Below, piece by piece: positions 13,035-23,764 of a DNA stretch of 64,000 nucleotides. Below the pieces are notes generated by a model. It was given only the letters and a program-made list of their open reading frames with translations, was not told the DNA's origin and did not search any database. The position numbers were made by a program, and so were the translations under genes. Numbering within the stretch: the stretch's first letter is position 1; each line of letters starts with the position of its first letter. The stretch lies in contig JAILWY010000010.1 in NCBI GenBank assembly GCA_022113835.1, positions 6,907,501-6,971,500 of the forward strand. The letters are read 5' to 3'. This DNA is from Atopsyche davidsoni. Lineage: Eukaryota; Arthropoda; Insecta; Trichoptera; Hydrobiosidae.

Positions 13035-13226
13035 AACTGGTGGAATTCATTATAATATCCTAAATAAAATAAAATACTTGAGTGATTTTTCCACATGTTA
13101 ATTTTTATTGATGACCGGTTTCGCCAACCTTTCACGTTGGCATTATCAAACTCAGTTTGATAATTCCAATGGAAAGGTAGGCGAAACCGGTCACCAATAA
13201 AAATTAACATGTGGAAAGATCACTGC
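13035..13226. mobile_element. Fold-back MITE-like element, copy 1
   Basis: The element is a long imperfect palindrome. The left arm holds GTTAATTTTTATTGATGACC then GGTTTCGCCAAC. The right arm holds its complement, GGCGAAACCGGTCACC then AATAAAAATTAACATGTGG. The centre includes a perfect small hairpin, TATCAAAC-TC-AGTTTGATA. No coding capacity is seen, so it is non-autonomous. At least four other copies occur in this window. Confidence 0.75.
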
Positions 13227-13289
13227 AAACGAGGGTCCGGAGTGAAAAGAATACTGAGTAGAATATGATGACAAAGTTTAGATATTTAG

Positions 13290-13790
13290 TTCATAGCTAA
13301 CAGCAGGCCTCTTAAAAACAGTTTATACGCGTACATAATCTCTTTCAAACTGGTCTGTCTGCAACCAGCAGCTCCACGATCCGTAAAATCACGATAACGA
13401 AACACGAGGCTGCTCTTGCGTTTGCCCGACAGCAGTATCCGCGTGCGGAGCGCACATGACTCGAGCAGCACGTACGAGCAAGTACTCGGCCACAATGAAT
13501 TATCTAATTTAAGCCTAGACAAGACCGTTTAGAATTTGTGAGCCGCGAATCCAGCGTTATATTAATACCATACATACGAGTCGGGTCGTCGGGACTCTGG
13601 GGATACCGAGGCAAAACCGGGTACAAAGTTCGAGTAGTATGCCCACGCGCTCGACGATAACCGCTTGCTTACTTTCTCGGCGATTGGTCAATCTCAAGTA
13701 TAATCACGATTCGGAACACGTCTCGGTACATCTGCCCATCAAAATAAACCCCTTACCGACCGTAAGGTCGTGTTGGGTAATGACCTAGGT
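13290..13790. other. GC/CpG-richer patch in the CPT1/FTZ-F1 intergenic region
   Basis: This local GC-rich segment has many CpG dinucleotides and an ACTCGGC motif at 13484. A consensus-like minus-strand donor (GTCG|GTAAGG) sits near 13755. It could be a promoter or first noncoding exon of CPT1; nothing stronger supports this. Confidence 0.3.
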
Positions 13791-14739
13791 GAAATAAAAA
13801 AAAATCAGCTGACTCGGTGGTAGTAGTATAATGAAGTTTCGGTTCCGTGACCGGCAGCACTTGTGAATGAGGATGCCTTCAAATACCTGTTAGTTCTGAG
13901 TAATAGAAAGGTACAATAATATTAAAAGGCAATTAGACGTGGGTAGGAATAATGTTTCATCGCATCGAAAATAACTGTAACAGTATACTGAACCAAGTTA
14001 CACTTAGATATCACCGAAAAGTATGCTTTATAATACACGCTAACTATATATTTTTAACAAAATATTCGATATTTAACTAGGAATTAACTGATGTAGAGTA
14101 ATAAAAGATATAAATCAGTATAAATGTGCGAATTATTTTTCAGCGACGATAAATAATCAGTAAGGCGGTATATACACACAATACAAGCAATTCTAAATAA
14201 AATATGTTATATATTGAATAATTATTAATACTTAACGATCAAAAGGTGTATTTTATTACGGGAGGTAATATTAAAGAAAATAACAGCAAACAACCGACAA
14301 TATGTAAACTATATTTAACCAAGTTTATATTCTGTACAATACTAGAGAATGCATACAAATTAGAAGATTAAAATCGAGGTATTATTTAGTAGTTTTAGAT
14401 TACTGTCAAAATTTATGAAAATTGTGTAAACACCTGCCACTATTTACGAACAAATAAAACTTTTCCCCATCGGATTTATCCATCCAAAAAAATCACCAAT
14501 TGAAGACTGGAATATTTAGCCTTTTAATTTAATTCATGCAAAAATAGAAACGATAAAACAAACACGTTCTTACCGTAATAAAGTAAGTCGACTCGGTTAG
14601 ATGTATCAACTACCTTTTTATTAATCCACTTTAAGGCCAATTAAAAATTATTCTTTAACACATTCCGGTTTGATATAAGCGATTACAAGTCAATTTTGAT
14701 ATTACAAAGAAAAAAGTAAATATTATCCACCACGACACG

Positions 14740-14890
14740 ATCACAACGAACACGCACGAATAAACGCAGGAGATGTCTGATTGTGCCGAAGGGTGCGGAC
14801 GAGTCGACAGCAAACTGAAGAATGGATGTGAAGTTCGAGCGGTTCGAGGGCTCCAGAATCAACCGGCGTGAGGTTGGCTGAAGTTCAGGA
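14740..14890. other. GC-richer patch in the intergenic region
   Basis: This short moderately GC-rich island lies in AT-rich DNA upstream of CPT1, with no long coding frame. It is a candidate regulatory segment or noncoding exon, on composition only. Confidence 0.25.
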
Positions 14891-14958
14891 TGGTGTTGGC
14901 AGAACTAAAAACGAAGTAAAAATATATTATTATTAAAATATTCAAAATATACCCCGAT

Positions 14959-15120
14959 TCAATATTTTTGACAGAGAGTACTTGGTGGAATCTCATTTAA
15001 ATATAGTAAAATACATGTGATTTTTTTTGGACTCAGTTTGATAATTCCAACGAGAAAAGTTGGCGAAACCGGTTACATGTGAAAAAATCACTCAAGTATT
15101 TTATTATTTTTAAAATATTA
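14959..15120. mobile_element. Fold-back MITE-like element, copy 2
   Basis: It starts with the family left end AATATTTTTGACAGAGAGTA followed by CTTGGTGGAA. It then has a shortened left arm, the CTCAGTTTGATAAT centre, and a right arm with GTTGGCGAAACCGGTTACATG and TCACTCAAGTATTTTATT. The left arm has lost its GACCGGTTTCGCC part, so the palindrome is broken. Confidence 0.7.
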
Positions 15121-15305
15121 TATATACTACAATGATGAACATAAATTTTCAATTTACCCTGATTTCACTGATAAAATTTTTATTCAAAAATTATCAAATT
15201 AATTTATTAATCAAAAATATAAATTCTTTTTTTTATAATAGTTGTTGCCCTAACAACTATTATATTATAAATTATAAATTATAATACGGTATGTGGCAAT
15301 ACTCT

Positions 15306-15388
15306 AATCCTGCGGCAGTTTTGAGGCTTAAAACGTGTGGCTTGGGTGTTAGCGAACATGGATTTCTTTATTTTCGTTATTGAGTTTG
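15306..15388 (+). repeat. Degenerate ~100-bp repeat, unit 1 of 3
   Basis: It shares the order CCTGCGG, GGCTTA, GTGGCTT, GGATTTCTTTATTTTCG and ATTGAGT with units at 15531 and 16281. This is the most diverged of the three. Function is unknown. Confidence 0.55.
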
Positions 15389-15530
15389 TACATTTACATT
15401 TATATGAATTATTATAACTAATACAGACTATTAAATTAAAATGAAATTCCAAGGTTCTTTACTTTATTTTATGTTAATGTACAATAGTCGTTAGAGCTAT
15501 GTTTGCAATATGATATATTGCTAACCCGTG

Positions 15531-15636
15531 GTCCTGCGGGCAGGTTGTGGGGCTTAGATGTGACTTAGGTTACATGATAAGGCCTACATGGATTTCTCTA
15601 TTTTAGTTATTGAGTATGTGTAGAGAAAACCCTTTA
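15531..15636 (+). repeat. Degenerate ~100-bp repeat, unit 2 of 3
   Basis: It contains CCTGCGGGCAGGTTGTGGGG, CTTAGGT, GGATTTCTCTATTTT and an AACCCTTTA end, all shared with the unit at 16281. Confidence 0.65.
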
Positions 15637-16280
15637 GAAACTAAGATTGTATCCCCACTTTTATTTCCTAATGTTTGTTGCAATATTTGCACCTTTTAAA
15701 TCGTTTACTGGTTCAATTTATTTGATTTGCGTGGCACCTATCTTTACCATTAATTAAGTTTAAAATATTCATGATTACACATTTTAAACATCTTTTCTTT
15801 TTACTATTTACAAAACAATGAACTATTATTCAAATTTAAATTTAAAAAAAACCTTTTCATATTTCCATAAGACTGCAGTATTTTAGAGTTTCTGCATTAA
15901 ATAGAGCTTTATGATAAAAATTTTAATTAATTTCTTTTAACTGTAAGATATTTTTATCTATATTCAACATAAATAATATAAATCATTATTACTCATCAGA
16001 CTAAAGCTTCTTATTAAGAAACATTATTAATAAATATAAATTAAACTTGATTATTTTTTATATGGCTTCTATGGGTTTTTTATACTTTATATTGATAGAT
16101 CAGAAATCAATGAATATATAAAACAAATAAGTCAAGATAAACTTTTCTGAAAGTAACGTCTATAAACAAATAAAGATAATTTATAAATTATAGCTTTCAA
16201 GTTCAGGTTAGTGTAAAACATAAAAATTATTCAAGATTCTTTATTTTTTAATTCAGTTATTTTACAATAAACCTTAAGAG

Positions 16281-16408
16281 TATGTAGACTATCCTGCACG
16301 CAGGTTGTGGGGCTTACGATACGTGGCTTAGGTAGTAGCGTACAAGGAATTCTCTATTTTCATCGAGGAATTTGGGTAGGGAAAATATGTGTAAAAAAAA
16401 CCCTTTAT
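16281..16408 (+). repeat. Degenerate ~100-bp repeat, unit 3 of 3
   Basis: It contains CCTGCACGCAGGTTGTGGGG, GTGGCTTAGGT, TTCTCTATTTTC and AACCCTTTA in the same order as unit 2. It lies just ahead of the LINE remnant, but a relationship to it is not shown. Confidence 0.65.
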
Positions 16409-16719
16409 TGCATGAATTGAAGAATAAGTTTAAATAAATAATTAGACCAGATAACAGATAGATGAGTATTTAAACAGTAACAAATAAAAGTGGGAAACTG
16501 TGTTAATTTACTGAGTTTATATAAGGCAAACGTCCTGTCAATACAAAGGAACAGTGGCTATCTTAAGTGTACTTCATGACACATATTGTATTTCGGTGCT
16601 TATGTATTTCAGGTCTACAAGCATCAAGCATCAAGCTACAAGCTACAAGCAGTACAATAAGCATCCCAACATTTGTATACTGGCTTTTCGGCATTCCTTT
16701 TTGAACGATGTGGTGGAAG

Positions 16720-17465
16720 AATTTATGCCTGTAGTGGACAAGCAGTGAGTTGGGAGTGTCATCGCCGATCCCCTCGAAGAGATTGTTAGATTTTCGAATA
16801 GACTGGAATCTATCAGTGTCTAATGGTGACGTAAAGTGTCTGAATGACGAACGGCAGGATTGGTCTGAGTGCAGAAGGCGCTAGTCAAGGTGCGATAATT
16901 AGAACCTAGGATGAGGCAGAGGCAAAAGTTTTGGATGGTCTGGATACGCTTGAAAAGATGTAGGCTGGCATTAGACCAAACAGATTTGACGTACTACATG
17001 TACAGTTAGACGGCTGCGATATGGGGGAGCCACGTCAGCCACGTAATGAAATGTGCAAATAGTAATGGGGCTGTAGCGTTTTGGGTTGTATCCCAGCCCT
17101 GAAAAACGCCCACGAAGACTGGTCTATAGCTGGAGAATGCTCCCGGAAGTGACACAGCAAATTATCTGTTATTGAGGAATGACACAAGGACATCTATGAT
17201 GTAGAGAGGAACTCCCAATACAAACAACTTGTTCAGCAGACCAAAATGCCAGACAGTGTCGAAGGTCTTCTCTTTATTCATGAAGAATATGCCGATCCTC
17301 CTGTGCACATTGAGGCCTTTCATCACATGGTTTTTCAGTCAGGTTTAGAGGTCGACTGGCCTGTCCTGAAGCCAATTGCTGGTCCTGGATAGCTTTCAAA
17401 TTGAAGAGAAGGTATTTCTTGAGGATGATTCTCTCGAGTTTTTCACTCAGGCCTTTTGTAATTCA
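16720..17465 (-). pseudogene. Jockey-like non-LTR retrotransposon remnant (reverse transcriptase, dead)
   Basis: Minus-strand translation in broken frames recalls the reverse transcriptase and C-terminal part of a Jockey/CR1-type LINE. An LERIILKKYL-like start lies near 17440. A finger/palm segment resembling FMNKEKTFDTVWHFGLLNKL then LGVPLY lies at about 17180-17310, and a VGVFQG-like motif near 17105. A later segment has ...W.PHIAAV... and LFKRIQTIQNFCLCLILG (about 16890-17040). Several stops and frameshifts interrupt it, and the catalytic YADD-type box is not visible. It is an old, 5'-truncated and inactive copy in intergenic DNA. Confidence 0.75.
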
Positions 17466-18035
17466 TTTTATAGCTTGATCTATATGATGTCATCTTAGAA
17501 AATACTTTTTGTTCCTTTATTATTAATTTTATTTTATAAGTCAATCAAATGTTTGTATAAAAACAAAAATTATGTTTTGGACATTTAAGTTTTCTAATAC
17601 AAATTAGAATAGTCAGCAAAATTATACTCATTGGCTAATTCAATTACTTCTGTCATTCATTGTCCCTCTCTCTAATACTTTAACATTTGCAGATTGTTAA
17701 TAGTTTACCAAACCTCACTCGTTTGAAAATGCCTAGCATGTTGGGGAAACAGTAGCGTCAAAAAATAAACAAGTTGGAACTACAATAGAACCTTTTTTTA
17801 ATATATTATCATACGAAATCCGGCTTCAATCTTGTTAAGACATATGAATATTTTTTTGTCTATTTAACTTGGCAGAGATCTGAAACAATGCTTATACCGT
17901 TGATTATTGTGAAATATTTTTGTTTTTGACCCACAATTTTGTTCCACAATTAATAGTTCAAAGTCGCTTATTCCCACCATCAATGCTTTAACAATTACTT
18001 AAGTAATTTTAATTAAAAATATTATTGAGATTTTG

Positions 18036-18092
18036 TTTTTATTGTGATCATTTCGCCAACCTATCTCGTTGACATTTGCTATGTTTATGCAT
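18036..18092 (+). repeat. Fold-back element arm, fragment
   Basis: The fragment has TTTTATTGTGATCATTTCGCC, AACCTATCTCGTTGACATTTG, similar to the left arm and centre of the fold-back family. The matching right arm is missing. Confidence 0.45.
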
Positions 18093-19155
18093 TACTAAGA
18101 CACAGTGTATTGTATTGTGGTTGTTATTGTCCAGTCAAAAACCATTGCAAATAGTTTTACAGATGGAGGTCAAACATAGTGAAGCATTGCATTGAACTGT
18201 CCATTCACACGCTTTACACCAGTAATTTTATACTTTATATAATATCATACTATGTTTCAAAATCGTACTGTGTATTTTTTGGTAATTTCAATAGTAGTAG
18301 CATCGACTAGCAGGCATGAGCATACATCATCGTCAGGTTATGTGTATTCAATTCATCAATTCGACTTAATAAATAGTATTCGATACTGGTGAAGTCGCTC
18401 AATATATTTATACATAATTATTTTATAATTGAGCATAGTTTCTTTCGCTCCCTAACTTATCATGTATTAAAAACACCATTGTATATTTCATGTATGTAAT
18501 CTAAATAAAAATAAATATTAAGCTTGTATCAGACCAGGAAATGGCTCCAGCAGCCTTATGTGATTCATGTACAAGTATAGATAAAATCGGGTCCAAAGTA
18601 AGGATAATGAGGCATGTGAAAAGACATGGCTTCAATCAACACAATGCTAGTACACTGTAAACCTCTGAATTCTGTGCTAGTTATTAACGTCACCCAAAAA
18701 ACTTTATGCGGGAGATAGTGTCCCTCCTTTAACATATTCCAATGTCCATCCCTTAAATTACCTACCAAAACTATAAAAAATATTTGTCTATGATAATAAT
18801 TATAAAATTGATTACCCAATAACTTCTTTCATACCACCTTATAATTTATATTTTAGTATTCATGGAGGATTAAATGAAATTGTTTAAATGATTATAAATT
18901 ATGCATTTAAAAAATAATTATTTGCTGAGGTGTAGGATTATGGAAGTTTTATAAAAAAAAACATGAAAAAATTACACACATGTTTAAAAACATATCCCTT
19001 AAAACAAATGAATACTTCAGGAAAAGTAGAAACATAATAAGTAATAAAAAAAGGGTTTTCTATTAAACATGGAATGTTGAAGAGATAATTTTAATTTGCT
19101 TACATGTGGAATTTTGTAGGGGTATACAGTTTTAAAATAGTTTCTTATATGTAAT

Positions 19156-19377
19156 CAATATTTTTGACAGAGAGTACTTGGTGGAATTCCATTTTAATAT
19201 TTTTAAAAAAATACTTAAGTGATTTTTTCACACGTTTAATTTGATTGGTGACCGGTTTCACCAACCATTCACTCAGTTTGATAATGCTAATGTGAAAGGT
19301 TGGCAAAACCGGTCACCAATAAAATTAAATGTGTGAAAAAATCACTTAAGTATTTTATTTAAAATATTATTATAGTT
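19156..19377. mobile_element. Fold-back MITE-like element, copy 3 (best preserved)
   Basis: The left end AATATTTTTGACAGAGAGTA and CTTGGTGGAATTCC leads into arms of about 70 bp. The left arm has TACTTAAGTGATTTTTTCACA and GATTGGTGACCGGTTTCACC. The right arm has GGCAAAACCGGTCACCAAT and TGTGTGAAAAAATCACTTAAG TATTTTATT. The centre is CTCAGTTTGATAATGC. It has no ORF and is non-autonomous. It can serve as the reference for the family in this window. Confidence 0.8.
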
Positions 19378-22300
19378 TCTTATAAAACAAGCTGTGCTTT
19401 TAGACTTCTATGATAATACGGCTACTGAAATTAATGTATATTAGATATATACACTATATTATGGGGTAACTGCAACCTTACAGATATAAAGATACAAAAG
19501 AAACTTATTAAATAGATGACTATTTCAAGTAATAGGAAATTTTTTTAAAATTAATTTTAAATATTTTGAAAAAAATACAACTCCCAACCAACGAATAGTC
19601 ATCTCACAAAATTGATAGGACAAAACATCACATTATTCTATACAATAAAAACAATAGTATATAAAGAAATATATATAAATTATATAAAGAAAATAATCAC
19701 AGGGGTGCTTAAAAAAAACTACATATTTAGAATGAACATGTTTTTATTTCTATGTATGTTTTGCTTACACATGTTAAAATGAAGGCATGGCCACTCGGGT
19801 GTTTTACAAATGAAGGTCACATTGTTCAGCACACTGTGTCAAATCAACTAACACATCTTTAACTATTTAAATAAATATGTTTACAGAAAATTTGCTATTG
19901 TTTTGTTATTAATGTTGGCAAACAAAAGTTTATCAGAATCTTATAACAGAATCGAATTCATCAAAAATGTATTGTGCAAATACTTTACCATCACAGTAAG
20001 ATTGCATAACTATTTCAACGTATTAAGACGGAGCAAACAAAAGTGAATGCAAAAAAATCGAGTATTAGTGAACATTTAAAATTCATCAGTATTAAACTCA
20101 AATGCTTTCGCTAGAGTTAGTTCACTTGTGCTCTCACTAGTTCGCTTTGGTGAAGTGTCACCTTTATATTAGCAAACCTAAGCTCGGAATACTAGGGATA
20201 TTTATGAGTAAGATGAGGTAATCACATGTCTAGTAAACCAGATAAGTGACAGTGAAATTATGAGAAATGTAATGCCTCCAAGTTTGTACATTCAATTTAA
20301 ACTTACAAAAATTGGAACCTGAATAACATCGATAATTCATTGTCAGGTGTAGCAAAATAGATAATCACATTTTTATAGAAGGTACACCAATTAAAATATG
20401 CAATCATTTGAATATGTTACAAAATAATTTGTATCAAATGACGTATTCAACTTAAGATATATATATTTTTTATTTTTAGACTGTAAATTGAACGGCAAAC
20501 AGCAACAATTAGGCCTGATTTATCAACCCTTCCCCATAGCATTTACTTAAATCATAAATTTCACATATAAGCAATGAACAATTTTTTGGTACATTTGAAA
20601 AATATATTTAATATAATTTGTATAAAATTAAAGTACATTTACCTAAAAATATTATTTATGGAAATTTCAATGTACACTGGCCCACAGCTCTACGCCTTAT
20701 AAAACTACAAATAGTTAAATTCCTTACAACTTCAAACGCTTTTGAATTTGATAGAATAAATAAATGATTAAAAAAACTCGGTCCAAAAGAATCATGTGAG
20801 GAATCATTGATAAATCAGTGCAATGTTAAAGGTTTATAAAGTTATAACAGCACTCGATCGAAAATAGGCTTCATAATAATCTTTTTAAAAGCAAGAATAG
20901 AAAATTCTTCTATATTTTGCTAAAACATTGGACATTTTTTGATAAAATAGTTAACAATCACATTTTCCTTCTATGTATAAAATATTGAAAACGAAAATGA
21001 AAGATTTAATATTAATAAAAATAGATAGAATTTTTGGAGAATGTTAAAAAAAATATTTTTTTCAATTCTTACAAAATATAAATTTTGTAAGAATGGTAGG
21101 GAAGGGAGGAGGGAACTGGCGGAGGAAGTGCAGGGGAGGTCAGAGGCAGCTATTATTCTGACTTAATGCTAGACATAACTAAAGTAGAACTATTAAACAA
21201 TAACACAAATAGCTAGTACCATTGACCACAAAACCTTTGCTCGTGTTTTATTAAGTTAATAACTTATAGCTAACTGTCTAACACTTAGAAACTTAATGCA
21301 GTAAGATACAAGTTTAAACAGCTTTAACATTAATTTATCCTACCCACAGAATGTATAACAAAATATGTAAGTAATACGTGAGTTAGCCCAGAGAAGAGTA
21401 ATTTTCTCACACTGGTTCCCAACTTTTCGGACATTCATTAGTCATTGTTCCTTACTGCTGTTACTTTTTAATAAAATCTTAGACAATTTGGAATGTATAG
21501 GTGAGAAGTGACTTGCACTTTGTGATTTACTGAATATGATTTGTGTTCATGTATAAAAATATTGAGTGTATTTAAATTCGTTGATAAATGTGTAGGTAGT
21601 GCAACAAACACCCATATCAACTGACTATTACAAACAGATTTCATTAGAAAAGAAAATATTAAAGCATTTTTGTACATAATTGTGAAGTTAATGATATTTA
21701 AGGTTTCATTAGATTAAATATTACCACGTATAATAGTTGTAAATGTTTTCGTTCAAAGCACAAGAAGCGAGCAGTACATGCAAAAATATTTCATTACAAA
21801 AAAGATAGAACTAATCAAGTATTTAAGATAATAATTATGCCCATATATCCCAGTTGGAATGTTCTACCATCCTTCACAAGACATCTTCTAAAAAACTTAA
21901 GAAATAAATAGTGAAATGTGCTTACAAAAAGGAAGAATGCCTTAAAATTTAAACACAAAACAAACAAAAAGAAATATGAAACTGAACCTATTAATAAACA
22001 ACAATAAAACTATGCTTGAACAAAGATAATGTGGTCTATTCTTTTCTTATTACATTTTCTTATGTCACGTTATATCTTATTATAATATTAAATAAAACTT
22101 ATGATTCGCAAAATCATATATTTCATTAGCATATTCACAAAAATTACGAATCTTATTATTCTCCAGTAATACCACATTTACAAGAGTACAATATTAAAAA
22201 TAAACGTAATATCCTCTCATTATATAGAATTCATCAATTCATGAAAATCTAATTTTTTTCATAAAAAAAATATATCAACCTAACAATATCAACGCTAAAA

Positions 22301-23129
22301 AGAGAAAAAGACTTAACCATCTCGCAATAAATTATGCAGCACAGTATTGAAAACTTAGTTTTTACAGAAAAATAATTAAACATTGAAAACGTCATTGTTA
22401 ATGTCAGGTGACAAATTATTCAATTAGATTAATTGGACATTATTTCAAAGATTTTCAAAATGCTTTATATCAAATTTATTATTTGGTCATTAAGTCAATT
22501 TCCCTCTCCAGTGTTGATATGTTAATGCATTTTGAATTAAATAATGCAATAGACTTATCTTATTTCATTATATTTAACACTCTTGGGTAAGCTTGAACTT
22601 TCCACTACAATGTGTGCATGAAAGAATTGCACATTGACATTTTATGTTATTTATGGAGTCCATGCGGATACTATTCAGGCTTTATATCTAATAGGTACAC
22701 GATTGAAACGGATATAACAAATATTTACAATAGAAAAATAATGTTAACGTGTATATTGTTTTAACTAGAACATAAAACAATGATGAAATAAGATTGTATA
22801 TGATTTATTAAAATATATTTTTTAAAAGAAATAAATTTACTTTTCTTATGTCATGGTTACAATCTTTCATGTACACGCCGGCACCTGTAAATTTTTCGAA
22901 GAACCGGCATTTGTACTCAATTCAAAGGCATCTCGATAAACTACGATATCCACATTCATACTGATTTTTATTATAAACACACACACAAATATAACATTTA
23001 ATACATAAGTGTGTGCATATATAATGTCTCTTAAATATGTACAGTGTATCCACATTAATATATAATTAAGAATAATCTTTAATATAAGATAAGTGGCCAC
23101 TGAGATGAACACTTCTTGATCTACTAGTT

Positions 23130-23764
23130 TTAATCTTTTTCAAAAAATATTTATTTTTCATAGAATATTCAGTGTTGATCATTACATTTACGTTAAATAC
23201 TCCTCCATAAAATTTGAACTAATGGTAACTGACTGACGGGCAAATTGACATAGTTCTATAAATAAACATACCAGGTTTATGTACAGTTTGCAATACAAAA
23301 CCATCTATGAATTTACAGATCTTTCCTATACTGCTCACGACTGGTACGGAATCATTTTCAACCTCTGACAGTTGATGTCACTTATGTCACTTCAAAAATG
23401 CCACCGCCAGAAATCTCTGAGATAAATGGTAACATTTATTATACAACAACAAACATGTATTTAGATTTACAACAGATATTTTTGTGGCTGCACAGTAAGA
23501 TGATGAATGAGTTACTTAAAGGTGTAATTACAGCAGTGCTTCTATCACTACTAAAAAATATTTGCCCATCATTGGTATGGTTAACAGCATCTTAGCACTG
23601 AACATATATCAGCTCAAGTAATATTCGCAGTTCTATAAAGCGTCCAGTACATCAGAGATCCACTTGAATAATAATGTGATGTAATAACACTATATTTTAA
23701 GTATTCACACCAAAATCAAAGATCCATCTGATTTTTTTTTACAAAGCTCCAAAACGGTCCAGAT
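23130..23764 (-). other. FTZ-F1 3' UTR (start inferred from acceptor, end unknown)
   Basis: The sequence begins at the inferred acceptor and shows no coding signal on the minus strand. The plus-strand frame at 23398-23595 is not recognised. The low-coordinate boundary given is arbitrary, since no polyadenylation site could be fixed. Confidence 0.35.

Larger units (their letters stand above)
17466..23100. other. AT-rich intergenic region; the right part may be FTZ-F1 3' UTR
   Basis: No exon is recognised. It holds fold-back copies at 18036 and 19156, and a short purine-rich tract at about 21095-21150 preceded by a perfect small hairpin at 21067-21094. Open frames here (for example 21468-21677, 22408-22590, 22867-23112) are low-complexity and unconvincing. 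The polyadenylation site of FTZ-F1 should lie between about 20 and 23.7 kb, but too many AATAAA-like hexamers exist on the minus strand to choose one. Confidence 0.5.

Noticed and set aside
22867..23112. Minus-strand 81-codon hydrophobic frame
   Set aside because: AT-rich low-complexity translation with no start context, probably FTZ-F1 3' flank.
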